Notes: generated by a model from the sequence alone, not told the origin. 64,000 nucleotides of DNA from Streptomyces resistomycificus (GCF_001514265.1 NZ_KQ948996.1:124001-188000); one strand, 5' to 3'; shown: positions 17,585 through 26,000, counted from the first letter of the stretch. Numbers and translations: made by a program.

Positions 17585-18655
17585 TCATGCGTGACGCGGC
17601 CCCGAGCTCTCGCGGAGGACGAGGACCGGTTCGGCCGGGGTGGTCGCGGGCGGCTGATGACCGGTGTCGAGTTGCGCACGCAGGAGACCGAAGGCGGTGT
17701 GGCCCAGCGCGTGGAAGTCCATACGGACGGTGGAGAGCGACGGTGTGACGAAGCCTGAGTGCGGGGCGTCGTCGAACCCGATGACACTGACGTCTTCCGG
17801 AACCCGCCGGCCCGCGTGGTGAAGGGCCCGCAGGACACCCAGCGCCAGGTCGTCGTTGCCGCACAGGATCGCGGTGACGTCCGGGTTCCGGCCGAGCTTC
17901 TTCCCGGCCTCGTATCCCGCCTGGGCGTCCCACCCCTTGCCGGACGGAGTGGGAGGGGTGACACCGGCCGCTCGCAGGGCCTGGCGCCAGCCTTCGGCGC
18001 GGGGCCCCGCCGAGCGCCGGGTCCCGGTCGAGGTGGGGATCGCCACGTAGTGGACGGTTTCGTGCCCGAGCGACAGCAGGTGCTCCGTCGCTGCCCGGGC
18101 CGCCTCCCGGTCGTCGGCCCACACCGCCGGACGGTCGGGGGTCAGGCCGGGCGGGGGTGCTTCGACCACCGCCGCGCACGGCACGTGCGCCGGGACGCGG
18201 TCCAGCGCGGCGGCGCCGAGACGGTCGAAGCCGATGACGACCAGCCCGCCACCGGTGTCGGCGGCCGAGGCGATCGTACGGTCCAGGTCGTCCTCAGGGG
18301 TCACGACCCGTACGCCGAGCGGGTAGCCCGCGGCGCGGGACGCCTCCTCCAGGCCCTGCAGGGTGGCCGCGTAACCGTAGAGGACGGTGTTCGAGGTGAG
18401 GACCGTGACCGACCGGGTCACACCGCTGGCCAGCGCGAGTGCGGTGGCGTTGCGCCGGAAGCCCAGGGCCTGGATGGCTGCCTCGACCCGCAGGCGCGTC
18501 TCCTCCCTGACGTTCGGGTGGCCGTTGATGACCCTCGAGACGGTTTGGTAGGAGACACCGGCCGCCTGGGCGACGTCGCGGATACTGGCGGCCTTCTGCT
18601 GACCCTGAGGGGGGTCGGTGTGTCCACCGGAGCTTGTGTGACCGGTCACAATCAT
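17585..18655 (-). CDS. LacI-family repressor of the sugar locus
   Basis: This is a 356-residue repressor. The N-terminal helix-turn-helix (SIRDVAQAAGVSYQTVSRVINGH) and hinge (RRNATALALASG) are followed by a periplasmic-binding-protein-like sensor domain with GFDRLGAAAL and VIGFDDAPHSGFVTPSL-type strands. The ATG at 18655 is preferred. A near-ideal promoter (TTGACG at 18685-18690, 17 nt, CACAAT at 18662-18667) places the transcript start on it, so translation is leaderless. A perfect palindrome covers the -10 and spacer, and a second lies inside codons 2-7, showing autoregulation. The next genes (binding protein, permeases, glycosidase) probably share this transcript. Confidence 0.9.
   Translation of the reverse strand: MIVTGHTSSGGHTDPPQGQQKAASIRDVAQAAGVSYQTVSRVINGHPNVREETRLRVEAAIQALGFRRNATALALASGVTRSVTVLTSNTVLYGYAATLQGLEEASRAAGYPLGVRVVTPEDDLDRTIASAADTGGGLVVIGFDRLGAAALDRVPAHVPCAAVVEAPPPGLTPDRPAVWADDREAARAATEHLLSLGHETVHYVAIPTSTGTRRSAGPRAEGWRQALRAAGVTPPTPSGKGWDAQAGYEAGKKLGRNPDVTAILCGNDDLALGVLRALHHAGRRVPEDVSVIGFDDAPHSGFVTPSLSTVRMDFHALGHTAFGLLRAQLDTGHQPPATTPAEPVLVLRESSGPRHA
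18637..18650. promoter_or_regulatory. LacI operator, downstream copy
   Basis: TGTGACCGGTCACA, a perfect 14-bp palindrome, lies within the first codons of the lacI gene. It is the core of the upstream operator copy, with centres 27 bp apart. Its place downstream of the transcript start would block elongation or assist cooperative binding. Confidence 0.75.
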
Positions 18656-18661
18656 GCGAGG

Positions 18662-18690
18662 ATTGTGACCGGTCACAATGAGGGCGTCAA
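18662..18690 (-). promoter_or_regulatory. lacI promoter with overlapping operator
   Basis: TTGACG (18685-18690) and CACAAT (18662-18667) are separated by 17 nt, and the ATG follows 6 nt after the -10. The perfect 18-bp palindrome ATTGTGACCGGTCACAAT (18662-18679) overlies the -10 and spacer, so bound repressor would occlude polymerase. The central CCGG fits LacI-family operators. The GH36 gene starts 142 nt away in the other direction and may share the control. Confidence 0.8.
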
Positions 18691-18820
18691 GAGACCGTAA
18701 CCGGGGATTTACCTTTCAAGTACTCCCGCCGCACGGCACATCCCCACCCGGCACGCATGAACACCCAGCTCAACACCCACGAGAGCCACCGCAGTACCCA
18801 ACATCCCGGAAGGGGAACGT

Positions 18821-20971
18821 GTGTTGACCGCAGCCGCCGCAGTCGAGAGGTCCCGCATCTGGTCGCACCCGCACCTCGGGCTGCACGCCGTGGTGGACTC
18901 CGACGGGTCGGTGAGACTCGGCAGACCGGGGCAGGACCGGGCCTGTCTGGTCCCCCTCGTCGAGGTCACCGCCACGGGACACGGGCGCATGTGGTCGGGC
19001 GAACGCTTCATCGAGACGTCCATCGGCGACCGCCTGACCTACCGCGGCCACGAGACGGTCCAGGACGAGAACCGGGAACGTACGACGATCCGCCTGGCGG
19101 ACCCCGTGACCGAACTCGCCGCCGAGGTCACCCTGGAGACGACCTCGGGCGCCGCTTCTCTGCGAGCCCGGGTGCGCCTGGTCAACGAGGGCAGCACGCC
19201 ACTGCGCGTCGAGAGCGTGACAACCCTGACCCTCGGCGGTATCACCGACGCCGACGGCGCCCTGGACGGCCTGACCCTGCACTGGGCGGACAACGACTGG
19301 CTCGCCGAGTGCCGTTGGCGGCAGACCGCCTTCCGCGACCAGGTCGTCCCACTGAGCAGGTCCGCGCACGGCCACGAGGGCCGCGGCTGCTTCGAGCGCT
19401 ACTCACAGGGCAGTTGGTCCACCGGCCGACACCTCCCCGTCGCCGCCCTCACCGACCGGGACGGCCGCGCCTGGCTGTGGCAGATCGAGTCCAGCGCGGG
19501 CTGGCGCTTCGAGACCGGCGAACGCGAAGGCGCGGCCTACGTCGCCCTCTTCGGCCCCGACGACGCCCACCACCAGTGGCGCCACACCCTCGCGCCCGGC
19601 GAGGACTTCCACACCGTCCCCGCCGTCCTCGTGCGGGCCGAGGCGGGCGGTCTGGACGCCGCCTTCGGTGAACTCACCGACTACCGCCGCGGTATCCGGC
19701 GAGACCACCCCGACCACCGCACTCTCCCGGTGATCTACAACGACTACATGAACACCCTCATGGGCGACCCCACCACCGAGAAGCTCATGCCGCTCATCGA
19801 AGCGGCGGCGGCGGCCGGCGCCGAGGTCTTCGTCATCGACGCGGGCTGGTACGACGACGACGCGCAGGGCTGGTGGGACTCCGTCGGCGCGTGGGAACCC
19901 GCCACCAACCGATTCCCCGACGGCATACAGGAGGTTCTCGACGCCATCCGACGCCACGGCATGACGCCGGGCCTCTGGCTGGAACCCGAAGTCGTCGGCG
20001 TACGCAGCCCCTTGGCTCACACCCTGCCGCCCGAGGCGTTCTTCCGGCGTGGTGGCGTCCGCGTCACCGAACACGGACGGCACCACCTGGACCTGCGCCA
20101 CCCCGCCGCCCGCGCCCACCTCGACTCGGTCGTGGACCGACTGGTCGACGAGTGGGGCGTCGGCTACCTGAAGCTCGACTACAACATCAACATCGGCCCC
20201 GGCACGGAGAACGGCCTCGAAAGCGCGGGCGCCGGCCTGCTCGGTCACCACCGCGCCCACCTCGACTGGATGGCCTCGCTCCTCGACCGGCACCCGAGCC
20301 TCGTCCTGGAGAACTGCGGGTCCGGCGGCCTGCGCATGGACTACGCGCAACTTGCGGTGGCACAGGTGCAGTCCACCAGCGACCAGCAGGACCTCCTGCG
20401 TTACCCGCCCATCGCCGCCGCGGCCGCCACCGCCGCGACGCCCGAGCAGGCCGCGGTGTGGGCCTACCCCCAGCCCGGCCACAGCCAGGACGAGATCGCC
20501 TTCACTCTCACCGGCGCGCTGCTCGGCCGCATCCACCTCTCCGGCTTCCTCAACCTCATGGACGACGACCAGTTCGCCCTCGTCAGCTCGGCGATCTCCG
20601 TCTACAAGGACATCCGGCCGGAGATCAGCGGAGCCCGCCCGTTCTGGCCGCTGGGGCTGCCCGCCTGGGAGGACACCTGGATCGCCCACGGGCTGCGAAG
20701 CCAGGAGTCCACGCTCCTGACGCTCTGGCGGAGGCAGCCCCCGTCCGGCGGTGCGGACATGCGCCAAGCCCAGCGGGACCAGAACGGATCAGGAGCCACC
20801 GCCTGCACTCTCGAACTTCCGCACCTGCGCGGCACTGCCCAGCGCCCCACCGTGCTTCATCCCGTCGCCACGGACAGTACGGCGGTGTGGGATGCGGCCG
20901 AGGGAAGACTGACCGTCTGCCTGCCTCGTCCTGACACGGCGGTTCTCGTCCGGGTGAGCTCTGGCTCGTGA
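18821..20971 (+). CDS. GH36 alpha-galactosidase
   Basis: This is a 716-residue cytoplasmic enzyme with no signal peptide, predicted to release terminal alpha-galactosyl (or related) residues from imported oligosaccharides. The N-terminal beta-supersandwich (about 1-290) is followed by the catalytic barrel, with VIYNDYMNTLMGD, DAGWYDDD, the nucleophile Asp453 in KLDYN and the acid/base Asp507 in ENCGSGGLRMD, then a C-terminal beta domain. Length and motifs fit family GH36. GGAAGGGG precedes the GTG at 18821. It is divergent from the LacI repressor and intracellular, so it complements the secreted glycosidase and ABC importer. The alpha-galactosidase call is secure at family level; aglycone preference is unknown. 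Confidence 0.9.
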   Translation: MLTAAAAVERSRIWSHPHLGLHAVVDSDGSVRLGRPGQDRACLVPLVEVTATGHGRMWSGERFIETSIGDRLTYRGHETVQDENRERTTIRLADPVTELAAEVTLETTSGAASLRARVRLVNEGSTPLRVESVTTLTLGGITDADGALDGLTLHWADNDWLAECRWRQTAFRDQVVPLSRSAHGHEGRGCFERYSQGSWSTGRHLPVAALTDRDGRAWLWQIESSAGWRFETGEREGAAYVALFGPDDAHHQWRHTLAPGEDFHTVPAVLVRAEAGGLDAAFGELTDYRRGIRRDHPDHRTLPVIYNDYMNTLMGDPTTEKLMPLIEAAAAAGAEVFVIDAGWYDDDAQGWWDSVGAWEPATNRFPDGIQEVLDAIRRHGMTPGLWLEPEVVGVRSPLAHTLPPEAFFRRGGVRVTEHGRHHLDLRHPAARAHLDSVVDRLVDEWGVGYLKLDYNINIGPGTENGLESAGAGLLGHHRAHLDWMASLLDRHPSLVLENCGSGGLRMDYAQLAVAQVQSTSDQQDLLRYPPIAAAAATAATPEQAAVWAYPQPGHSQDEIAFTLTGALLGRIHLSGFLNLMDDDQFALVSSAISVYKDIRPEISGARPFWPLGLPAWEDTWIAHGLRSQESTLLTLWRRQPPSGGADMRQAQRDQNGSGATACTLELPHLRGTAQRPTVLHPVATDSTAVWDAAEGRLTVCLPRPDTAVLVRVSSGS

Positions 20972-21113
20972 TGGCGGGGGAGGGGCATGGTCTCCGGGGT
21001 CGGTCACTGTGTTCTTGGGCAGGGCAGGGCAGGACGGGGCAGACAGTGCAGGCAGCGCAGACAGCGCTGGCAGCATCGATGGCCCCCGGCCGGGTGCGAG
21101 GCGTTCGGCTCTG

Positions 21114-21653
21114 CTATGACGAGCTTTTGGAGATCAATGAGGTGACGGCGGCGACTCGGCGAGCCACGTCGCCGGCGGGGACGTCGACGAGCTGGTAACC
21201 GAAGGCGAGGTAACTCTCTTCGTGGACCTTCTCGAAGGCCAGTGACTCCTCGAAGCTGATGCGCCGGGCCGCGGTCGGCTCGCAGAACCCCAGATTGCGG
21301 ATGAAGAGCACTCGCCGCTCGTAGACGTCCTCCGACGTGATCCGTTCGAGCTCGGCGGCCAGTGCCGGGGACACCGGCCGCCCCAGGTAGGTGGCGAGGG
21401 CGTGTGCGCAGACCGGCGACCGGTCGAACACCTGGAGAGGGCCGGTGGCCTCCAGCTGTCGCTGTCGCTGCAGCGTGACGATCTCGTCGATGAAGGACGC
21501 CCGTGTCCATGGCTGATCCTCGCCCCGGGCCTGCGCTCGTGCGATGACCGACGTTGCCGCCTCCTCGACCACCTGGTATCCGAGTTCGCCGAGGCGCCGC
21601 AGGATGGTCGTCTTGCCCGCCCCCGGTGTACCGGTGAGAACGTACCGCCGCAT
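21114..21653 (-). CDS. AAA_28-type ATP-binding protein
   Basis: This is a 179-residue P-loop NTPase. The Walker A motif GTPGAGKTT is at residues 8-16. The following EEAATSVIARAQARGEDQPW region and the VFDRSPVCAHALA segment (Walker B-like Asp) are typical of the AAA_28/NadR-like kinases, small ATP-dependent phosphotransferases of mostly unknown substrate. The ATG at 21653 has an AAGGGG sequence some 11 nt upstream. It is a stand-alone gene reading the same way as the Fic gene 230 nt upstream, but no operon is shown. Confidence 0.75.
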   Translation of the reverse strand: MRRYVLTGTPGAGKTTILRRLGELGYQVVEEAATSVIARAQARGEDQPWTRASFIDEIVTLQRQRQLEATGPLQVFDRSPVCAHALATYLGRPVSPALAAELERITSEDVYERRVLFIRNLGFCEPTAARRISFEESLAFEKVHEESYLAFGYQLVDVPAGDVARRVAAVTSLISKSSS

Positions 21654-21884
21654 GATGTGAGAACCCCTTCTTGGAGGTCACGACAGTGGTCGAGACAGTC
21701 CCATGGGCACCGTGGGTCCGTCGTCGCGGCAGACCAAGGAGCCATTGCGAAGCGGGAGATGGTGAGCGGGGCGGGTGCTTCAGATCGAGCGGGTGAATCG
21801 GATGATGATCCCCGCGCGGTCGGCTGATGCGCCGCAGACACCCTGAAGGCCGAGCCGTCGAGCGAGGCAGCCACGGCCGGCAGC

Positions 21885-22622
21885 TCAACGTCCTTCTCGG
21901 TTCGAGTACATCCCATTGACCAGATCTCGGCAACCGTCTTCGGGCAACCGCTCAGCGAACCTGATCGGAGAGTGATCCGGGTGGTGGACGCTGGTCGACC
22001 GGCGGTATGTCGCACGGATGAGGACGGAGACCAGAGCCGCCAGGTCTGCTGCGCCGGCCGCGTCGTCCGCGTAACGCGTGGTCTGCAGGGGGCCGACCTG
22101 ATCCAGCCGGACGGCCCCCACCTCCAGGACGTAGGCGAGGGTGAGCATCGCGAGGCGTGCGTTGCCGTCCGGGAAGGGGTGGAAGAACGCGACATCCAGG
22201 TAGGCCCGCGCCGCGCGGGAGGCCAAGGGAACCGTCAGGTCGGCGCTCTCGCGCAGACAGTGCTCGAAGTCCCGCTCGGTGTGGGCGGTGAGTGCATAGC
22301 GCTCGCGGCCGCCCTTGGCGAACGCATCGCCTTGGCGGAACCGGACACCGGGCGTGCCAAAAACAAGCCGCTGCCATGTGGTCAACAGGGGGATCGTGAG
22401 CGGACGACTGTGGGAGGCGTCCGCGCGTGACCGGGCGAGCGTTGCCCGCAGTCGGGCGCCCCGATCCGGATCCGTGGCCTGCACTCCCACGTCACCCATG
22501 TCGCACCAGGCAGCGAAGCCGTCCACGGTCGTCATGACCGGGGACGGCGTCTCATCGGCCGCGGAAGTCCAGTCGACCTGGCTCCTGACTCCGCACCAGG
22601 CAGCCAGGGCGTCACCGGTCAC
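21885..22622 (-). CDS. Fic-domain protein with variant motif
   Basis: This is a 245-residue protein of the Fic/Doc superfamily, whose members transfer AMP or phosphate groups to proteins. The active-site loop reads FFHPFPDGNARLAML. His, Phe, the acidic residue, Gly-Asn and the first Arg of HxFx(D/E)GNxRxxR are kept, but the second Gly is Ala and the final Arg is Met. No inhibitory (S/T)xxxE(G/N) helix is obvious. The GTG start at 22622 lies inside the end of the upstream gene, an 11-nt overlap that implies coupled translation. Enzymatic activity is uncertain because of the missing Arg; similar actinobacterial HPFxDGNAR proteins are common but uncharacterised. Confidence 0.8.
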   Translation of the reverse strand: MTGDALAAWCGVRSQVDWTSAADETPSPVMTTVDGFAAWCDMGDVGVQATDPDRGARLRATLARSRADASHSRPLTIPLLTTWQRLVFGTPGVRFRQGDAFAKGGRERYALTAHTERDFEHCLRESADLTVPLASRAARAYLDVAFFHPFPDGNARLAMLTLAYVLEVGAVRLDQVGPLQTTRYADDAAGAADLAALVSVLIRATYRRSTSVHHPDHSPIRFAERLPEDGCRDLVNGMYSNREGR

Positions 22623-23346
22623 GGTAGGGCCGCTCTCCGGTCAGAACTACCGCGAGATCCTCTCCCACAGAGTTGATCAAGGTCTGTGACGGTTCCGTCC
22701 AGCTCTTGAACCGTCCGCCGATCGCCGTCTCGACCATCGCCCTCGCGCTCTCCTGCCCCATGCCCGTGGAAGAGAGGAACCACGTCAGCACGGTGTGACA
22801 CAGCCCGTACCAGCCGGTTTCGGTGTTCGTGCGGTCCACGACCACCGTCACCAGGCGGGTGGCCGCGCGTTCCAGGTGCCAGCTGCGGTCCTCGGCATCC
22901 GCTCCGGTGGGCGGGGCCAACTGTGCGAACCGCTCGGCCAGTTCCTCCAGCCAGTCTCGCCACTCCAGCAGCGACGCGACGACTCTGGCGGCCGTTTCCG
23001 CGGGTTCGCCCAAGGAGTCGGAGGTGCAGCACCAGCTGAAGACGACGCCGCCACCCCCGCCCTCACCCACCGCCCAGTGCCATCCACAGGACCACCGGCC
23101 ATAGCGGCCAACCAGCAGCGCCGTGACCTCGGTGACAAACCGATGCCGCGCTTCCCAGCCGGCGTCGGCGGGCGGCACCATAGAGGCGATCAGCGCGGCG
23201 ACCTGAGATTCCTCTTCCGCGTCCCACACGAAGGCGTTTCGCTCGGGGTCGACAGCGGACCAGGGCAACCGGGCAGGGGCGAGATCGTCATAGATGGCCG
23301 TGGTGTTCCTCCGAGAACGGCTGGGGCGACTGCTCGATCCTGCCAA
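22612..23346 (-). CDS. Hypothetical partner of the Fic protein
   Basis: This is a protein of about 244 residues with no recognised domain. It has several Trp-rich stretches (GRWSCGWHWAVGEG and LEWRDWLEELAERF) and no signal peptide. The 3' end overlaps the Fic start by 11 nt, so the pair is almost certainly co-translated. The 5' end is uncertain: the TTG at 23346 lacks a Shine-Dalgarno, while GGAGG near 23314 is followed in frame only by non-standard start codons. A working relation with Fic, as target or regulator, is an inference from coupling only. Confidence 0.55.
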   Translation of the reverse strand: MAGSSSRPSRSRRNTTAIYDDLAPARLPWSAVDPERNAFVWDAEEESQVAALIASMVPPADAGWEARHRFVTEVTALLVGRYGRWSCGWHWAVGEGGGGGVVFSWCCTSDSLGEPAETAARVVASLLEWRDWLEELAERFAQLAPPTGADAEDRSWHLERAATRLVTVVVDRTNTETGWYGLCHTVLTWFLSSTGMGQESARAMVETAIGGRFKSWTEPSQTLINSVGEDLAVVLTGERPYRDR

Positions 23347-23488
23347 AGGCCCGAGGCCCTGTCATACGAGTTTTCGACACCGCCGACGTGTCTCCCTGGC
23401 GCGTGGTGCGACAACCCCTGCAGCCGTCAGCCGGCTCGGGGGCGGGCAGTTGGGCGGGCAGGAGAAAACAGCGGTATCCGGGGTGAGA

Positions 23489-23557
23489 TCACCAACGGAC
23501 CTGGATCCACGTCACCAACGGACGTGGATCCACGTCACCAACGGACCTGGATCCACG
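23489..23557. repeat. Three 23-bp tandem repeats
   Basis: Three head-to-tail copies (23489-23511, 23512-23534, 23535-23557) share TCACCAACGGAC, then one variable base (C, G, C), then TGGATCCACG. They lie between two minus-strand genes and have no spacer, so they are not CRISPR. The role is unknown; they could be protein-binding sites or simple slippage products. Confidence 0.85.
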
Positions 23558-23618
23558 TACGACGGCCCTGAGCCGTGAGCGAGGGCCACCGTTCGCCGTG
23601 ACGCCCCACCAACGGCGA

Positions 23619-23840
23619 TCAGTGCGCATTGCGCGGATGCCGGCGCGCCGTCCGCTCGTTGCCGCGCCGGTAGTTGCCCGTCCAGCGAGCCATCACCAGC
23701 TGCGGATCCCCGTCCGCCACCTCCCGTACGAACTGGGCCTTCCTGTTCCCGCGCACCACGGTCGCCATGCGGCCGTGGTGCAGGATCACCACGGAGCCGT
23801 CGCCCCGCTCCTCGTACGTGAATCCCCGTGCTGGTGTCAC
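23619..23840 (-). CDS. Small hypothetical protein
   Basis: This is a 73-residue basic protein. The core VVILHHGRMATVVRGNRKAQ and QLVMARWTGNYRRGNERTARR suggests a small beta-rich domain followed by a positively charged tail that could bind nucleic acid. The GTG at 23840 was chosen because AAGGGG lies 5 nt upstream; the frame is open further but that part looks non-coding. I do not recognise the family. Confidence 0.5.
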   Translation of the reverse strand: MTPARGFTYEERGDGSVVILHHGRMATVVRGNRKAQFVREVADGDPQLVMARWTGNYRRGNERTARRHPRNAH

Positions 23841-24040
23841 GCGGTCCCCTTCGACATAGAACGCCAGGATGCCGACTGGCTGGTCCCCGCGCGAGCTGTT
23901 TTCCGCCGCGTCGATCGGGTGGGGTCGCGGTGTCGACTTACGGCCACCCGGCGGCGGGGCTCGGCATGGCGCACGCCCGTTCTCGTCGCAGTCGCAGGCG
24001 GTACCCGCAACTGCGGCATGGCCGGGAGCCGCACCGGCGA

Positions 24041-24574
24041 TCAGCTGACGTGGGTGGCGATGGTCCGCGCACACTCCAGGGATTCGGTACGTGTTGTGTC
24101 GACTTCCAGCTCGTAGATCACGCCCTTGTGCACCAGATCCGCCTGCAGCGAAGCCATTCCCTGGACCCGGTCTCCCCGTGCGATCTCCCGGCCTGCGGCG
24201 ATCGCACTCTCACACCTGACGCCGACCCACAGCACGGTCAGATCGCCAAGTGCCTTCTGCCAACGCTGCTGAGAGGCCGCTCCGCCGAGGAAGACGTCAT
24301 CGATGATGACGCGGGCGCCTGCACGGGCCATCGCCACGATGCCCTCCACCCAGGCCGCCTGCAGTGCCATGAACTCCGCGCCGACGTTGATCGCGCCGTC
24401 CGCCGCGATCTCGATCCCCGCGTCCGACGCCTGCATCTTCGCGGGCATCGCCTCCACGAGTGAATCGACGCCGAACGCCAGCCACGGATCCGGAAGCACG
24501 GCCTGCAGGCACCGTACGATCCCGGACTTCCCCGAGCTGGAACCACCGTTGAGAATGATCATCTGCGTGTTCAC
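24041..24574 (-). CDS. Chloramphenicol 3-O-phosphotransferase
   Basis: This is a 177-residue kinase that should inactivate chloramphenicol by phosphorylating its primary hydroxyl group. The Walker A is GGSSSGKS at residues 10-17. The catalytic Asp is residue 37 in AFGVDSLVEAMP, the same number as in the S. venezuelae enzyme, and ARVIIDDVFLGGAA is also shared. The GTG at 24574 gives the family length; TATCGT lies 6 nt before it and there is no Shine-Dalgarno, so the mRNA is probably leaderless. No chloramphenicol biosynthesis or efflux gene is adjacent. Related CPT-family proteins can have other substrates, but the similarity seen here is extensive. Confidence 0.85.
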   Translation of the reverse strand: MNTQMIILNGGSSSGKSGIVRCLQAVLPDPWLAFGVDSLVEAMPAKMQASDAGIEIAADGAINVGAEFMALQAAWVEGIVAMARAGARVIIDDVFLGGAASQQRWQKALGDLTVLWVGVRCESAIAAGREIARGDRVQGMASLQADLVHKGVIYELEVDTTRTESLECARTIATHVS

Positions 24575-24659
24575 AGCGTCACGATAGGGCGCATCCTCAC
24601 ACGGCGTGAAACGCAAATTAATGGCACGTCGCGTTCAACGACCGTGGCGCAGTGGGAAA

Positions 24660-25151
24660 TCAACTCGTCCGCCCAGGCCTCTTGCGATTGGGGCGACGTG
24701 GGCGGACCAACGTGTCGAGCGCGCCTACGGCCGCACGGATATGGGCCGGGCCGCGACGCAACCGTTCTCCCGCGCACCACCAGGACAGCTCCCCGTCCGC
24801 ATCCCTCGGATGCATGCCCAGTCCATGCTCGGCACACAGGGGCCACGCCTGCCACAGACGCTCGGTGACGGTCTCCTGCGCGGCATCGGCAACGATCGCC
24901 AGCGCAGAGGCAGGGCCGGCCGCCGAGTCCGGGTCCAGGCAATTGCCGTGCCACTCGCCGTTGGCCAGAGCGACGTAGACGTTCTCCGGCTCGTCCGCAT
25001 CCCAGGGGGGAAGGGCCAGCAGTCGCAGGGGCTCCTGCTCGGGAAGGGTCACCGCCAGGTCCCGGTTGAGGAGGGCGAGGGCCCGGTCCCACACGGGGTA
25101 CTCGCCTGTCGAGACGCGACGAGGCTCAGGGGTGTCGAAAAGAGCGCGCAT
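24660..25151 (-). CDS. Hypothetical protein
   Basis: This is a 163-residue soluble protein (MRALFDTPEPRRVSTGEYP...) with a conserved-looking C-terminal half containing LCAEHGLGMHPRDADGELSWWCAGE, in which His and Cys could bind a metal. The segment WQAWPLCAEHG recurs in Streptomyces hypothetical proteins. GGAGG lies 9 nt before the ATG at 25151; longer in-frame starts exist but lack this site. It reads the same way as the phosphotransferase gene 85 nt downstream. No function can be assigned. Confidence 0.6.
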   Translation of the reverse strand: MRALFDTPEPRRVSTGEYPVWDRALALLNRDLAVTLPEQEPLRLLALPPWDADEPENVYVALANGEWHGNCLDPDSAAGPASALAIVADAAQETVTERLWQAWPLCAEHGLGMHPRDADGELSWWCAGERLRRGPAHIRAAVGALDTLVRPRRPNRKRPGRTS

Positions 25152-25189
25152 GGGCACCATCCTCCGCCACACCACGGACAGCCCCCATC

Positions 25190-25321
25190 GCACACCACGT
25201 CGTAAGCGATGCCGACTACGGCGTGACGGACGTCGTTGTCGCCTTTGAGCGGGACGACACGGAGGATCCTCCAGCTCTTCACACGCGCGAAGACGTGCTC
25301 AACATGGGCTCGTCCCTGTAC
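25190..25321 (-). pseudogene. Transposase C-terminal remnant
   Basis: About 43 codons on the minus strand read VQGRAHVEHVFARVKSWRIL and then RVVPLKGDNDVRHAVVGIAYDVV. This is the conserved end of IS5-type DDE transposases, with the (R/K)xxVExxFAxxK catalytic Glu region. No start, no remaining transposase and no inverted repeats are seen, so only a fragment survives. Confidence 0.7.
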
Positions 25322-25353
25322 CTCTTGGTCCGAAGCCGGTCCAGAATGCAGCC

Positions 25354-25848
25354 ATGGCCGACGACGAGCAACACGAGACAGCAGCACGCTCATTTCTGTC
25401 CTGCGCGGCCGAGGTGGCTCGGCTGCTGGAGCTCGGGGACACGGCCGACCTGCCGGAAGACCGACGTGCGCGGCACCTGGCCCACGCGGCACGCAAGCCG
25501 CTGCTCGAACGCGCCAGCCTGCCCGAAGAGTTCTTCGCCCCGCTGATGGCCGCGGCTGTCTACGACCCCGACCCCAGCTTCTGCCGCTGGTTCGTCGAGC
25601 CGGCGCTCTACGCATTCGGGCGCCGTCGGGTCATGACGGCACTTCTCGACTATCTGCGGACGGGCACGGACGCAGAGCGAGCAGGCGCCGAGCGGGCCTG
25701 GTACTGCGCACACCTGCCGCTGCGTGCGAACCGGTCCCCGGCCTACGCACCCGGTGGCAGCCGTGACCCTGCCCTGGACGAGTCCCGCGACGTGGTGGAC
25801 GAGTGGCTGAAGGCATGCAGCGAACACCTGCCCGATCCCACAGCCTGA
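25354..25848 (+). CDS. Hypothetical alpha-helical protein
   Basis: This is a 164-residue acidic, mostly helical protein. The sequence contains ARKPLLERASLPEEFFAPLM, DPSFCRWFVEPALYAFGRRRV and a C-terminal VVDEWLKACSEHL, a pattern seen in HEAT-like Streptomyces proteins of unknown function. CAGAAT is 6 nt before the ATG with no Shine-Dalgarno, suggesting a leaderless transcript. It starts 30 nt from the transposase remnant and is followed by a strong hairpin. Confidence 0.6.
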   Translation: MADDEQHETAARSFLSCAAEVARLLELGDTADLPEDRRARHLAHAARKPLLERASLPEEFFAPLMAAAVYDPDPSFCRWFVEPALYAFGRRRVMTALLDYLRTGTDAERAGAERAWYCAHLPLRANRSPAYAPGGSRDPALDESRDVVDEWLKACSEHLPDPTA

Positions 25849-26000
25849 CTGGACCGCAACGAAGCCTGAGGCCCCGTTGCCACGCACGTCTGCTCCCTGC
25901 GGGACGTGGCAGACGAGCCGGTGCGGGCGAGCCAGCGACCCGGCATCGCTGGAGAGCGCCTCGACGTTGGCCGAAGCGCTCATAGGTGCCTCAGTTTCGT

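Noticed and set aside
23489..23557. CRISPR array
   Set aside because: The 23-bp repeats are directly adjacent with no spacers, and no cas genes are present.
25172..25330. Intact insertion sequence at the transposase-like fragment
   Set aside because: Only the C-terminal segment remains; no terminal inverted repeats, target duplication or remaining transposase were found.
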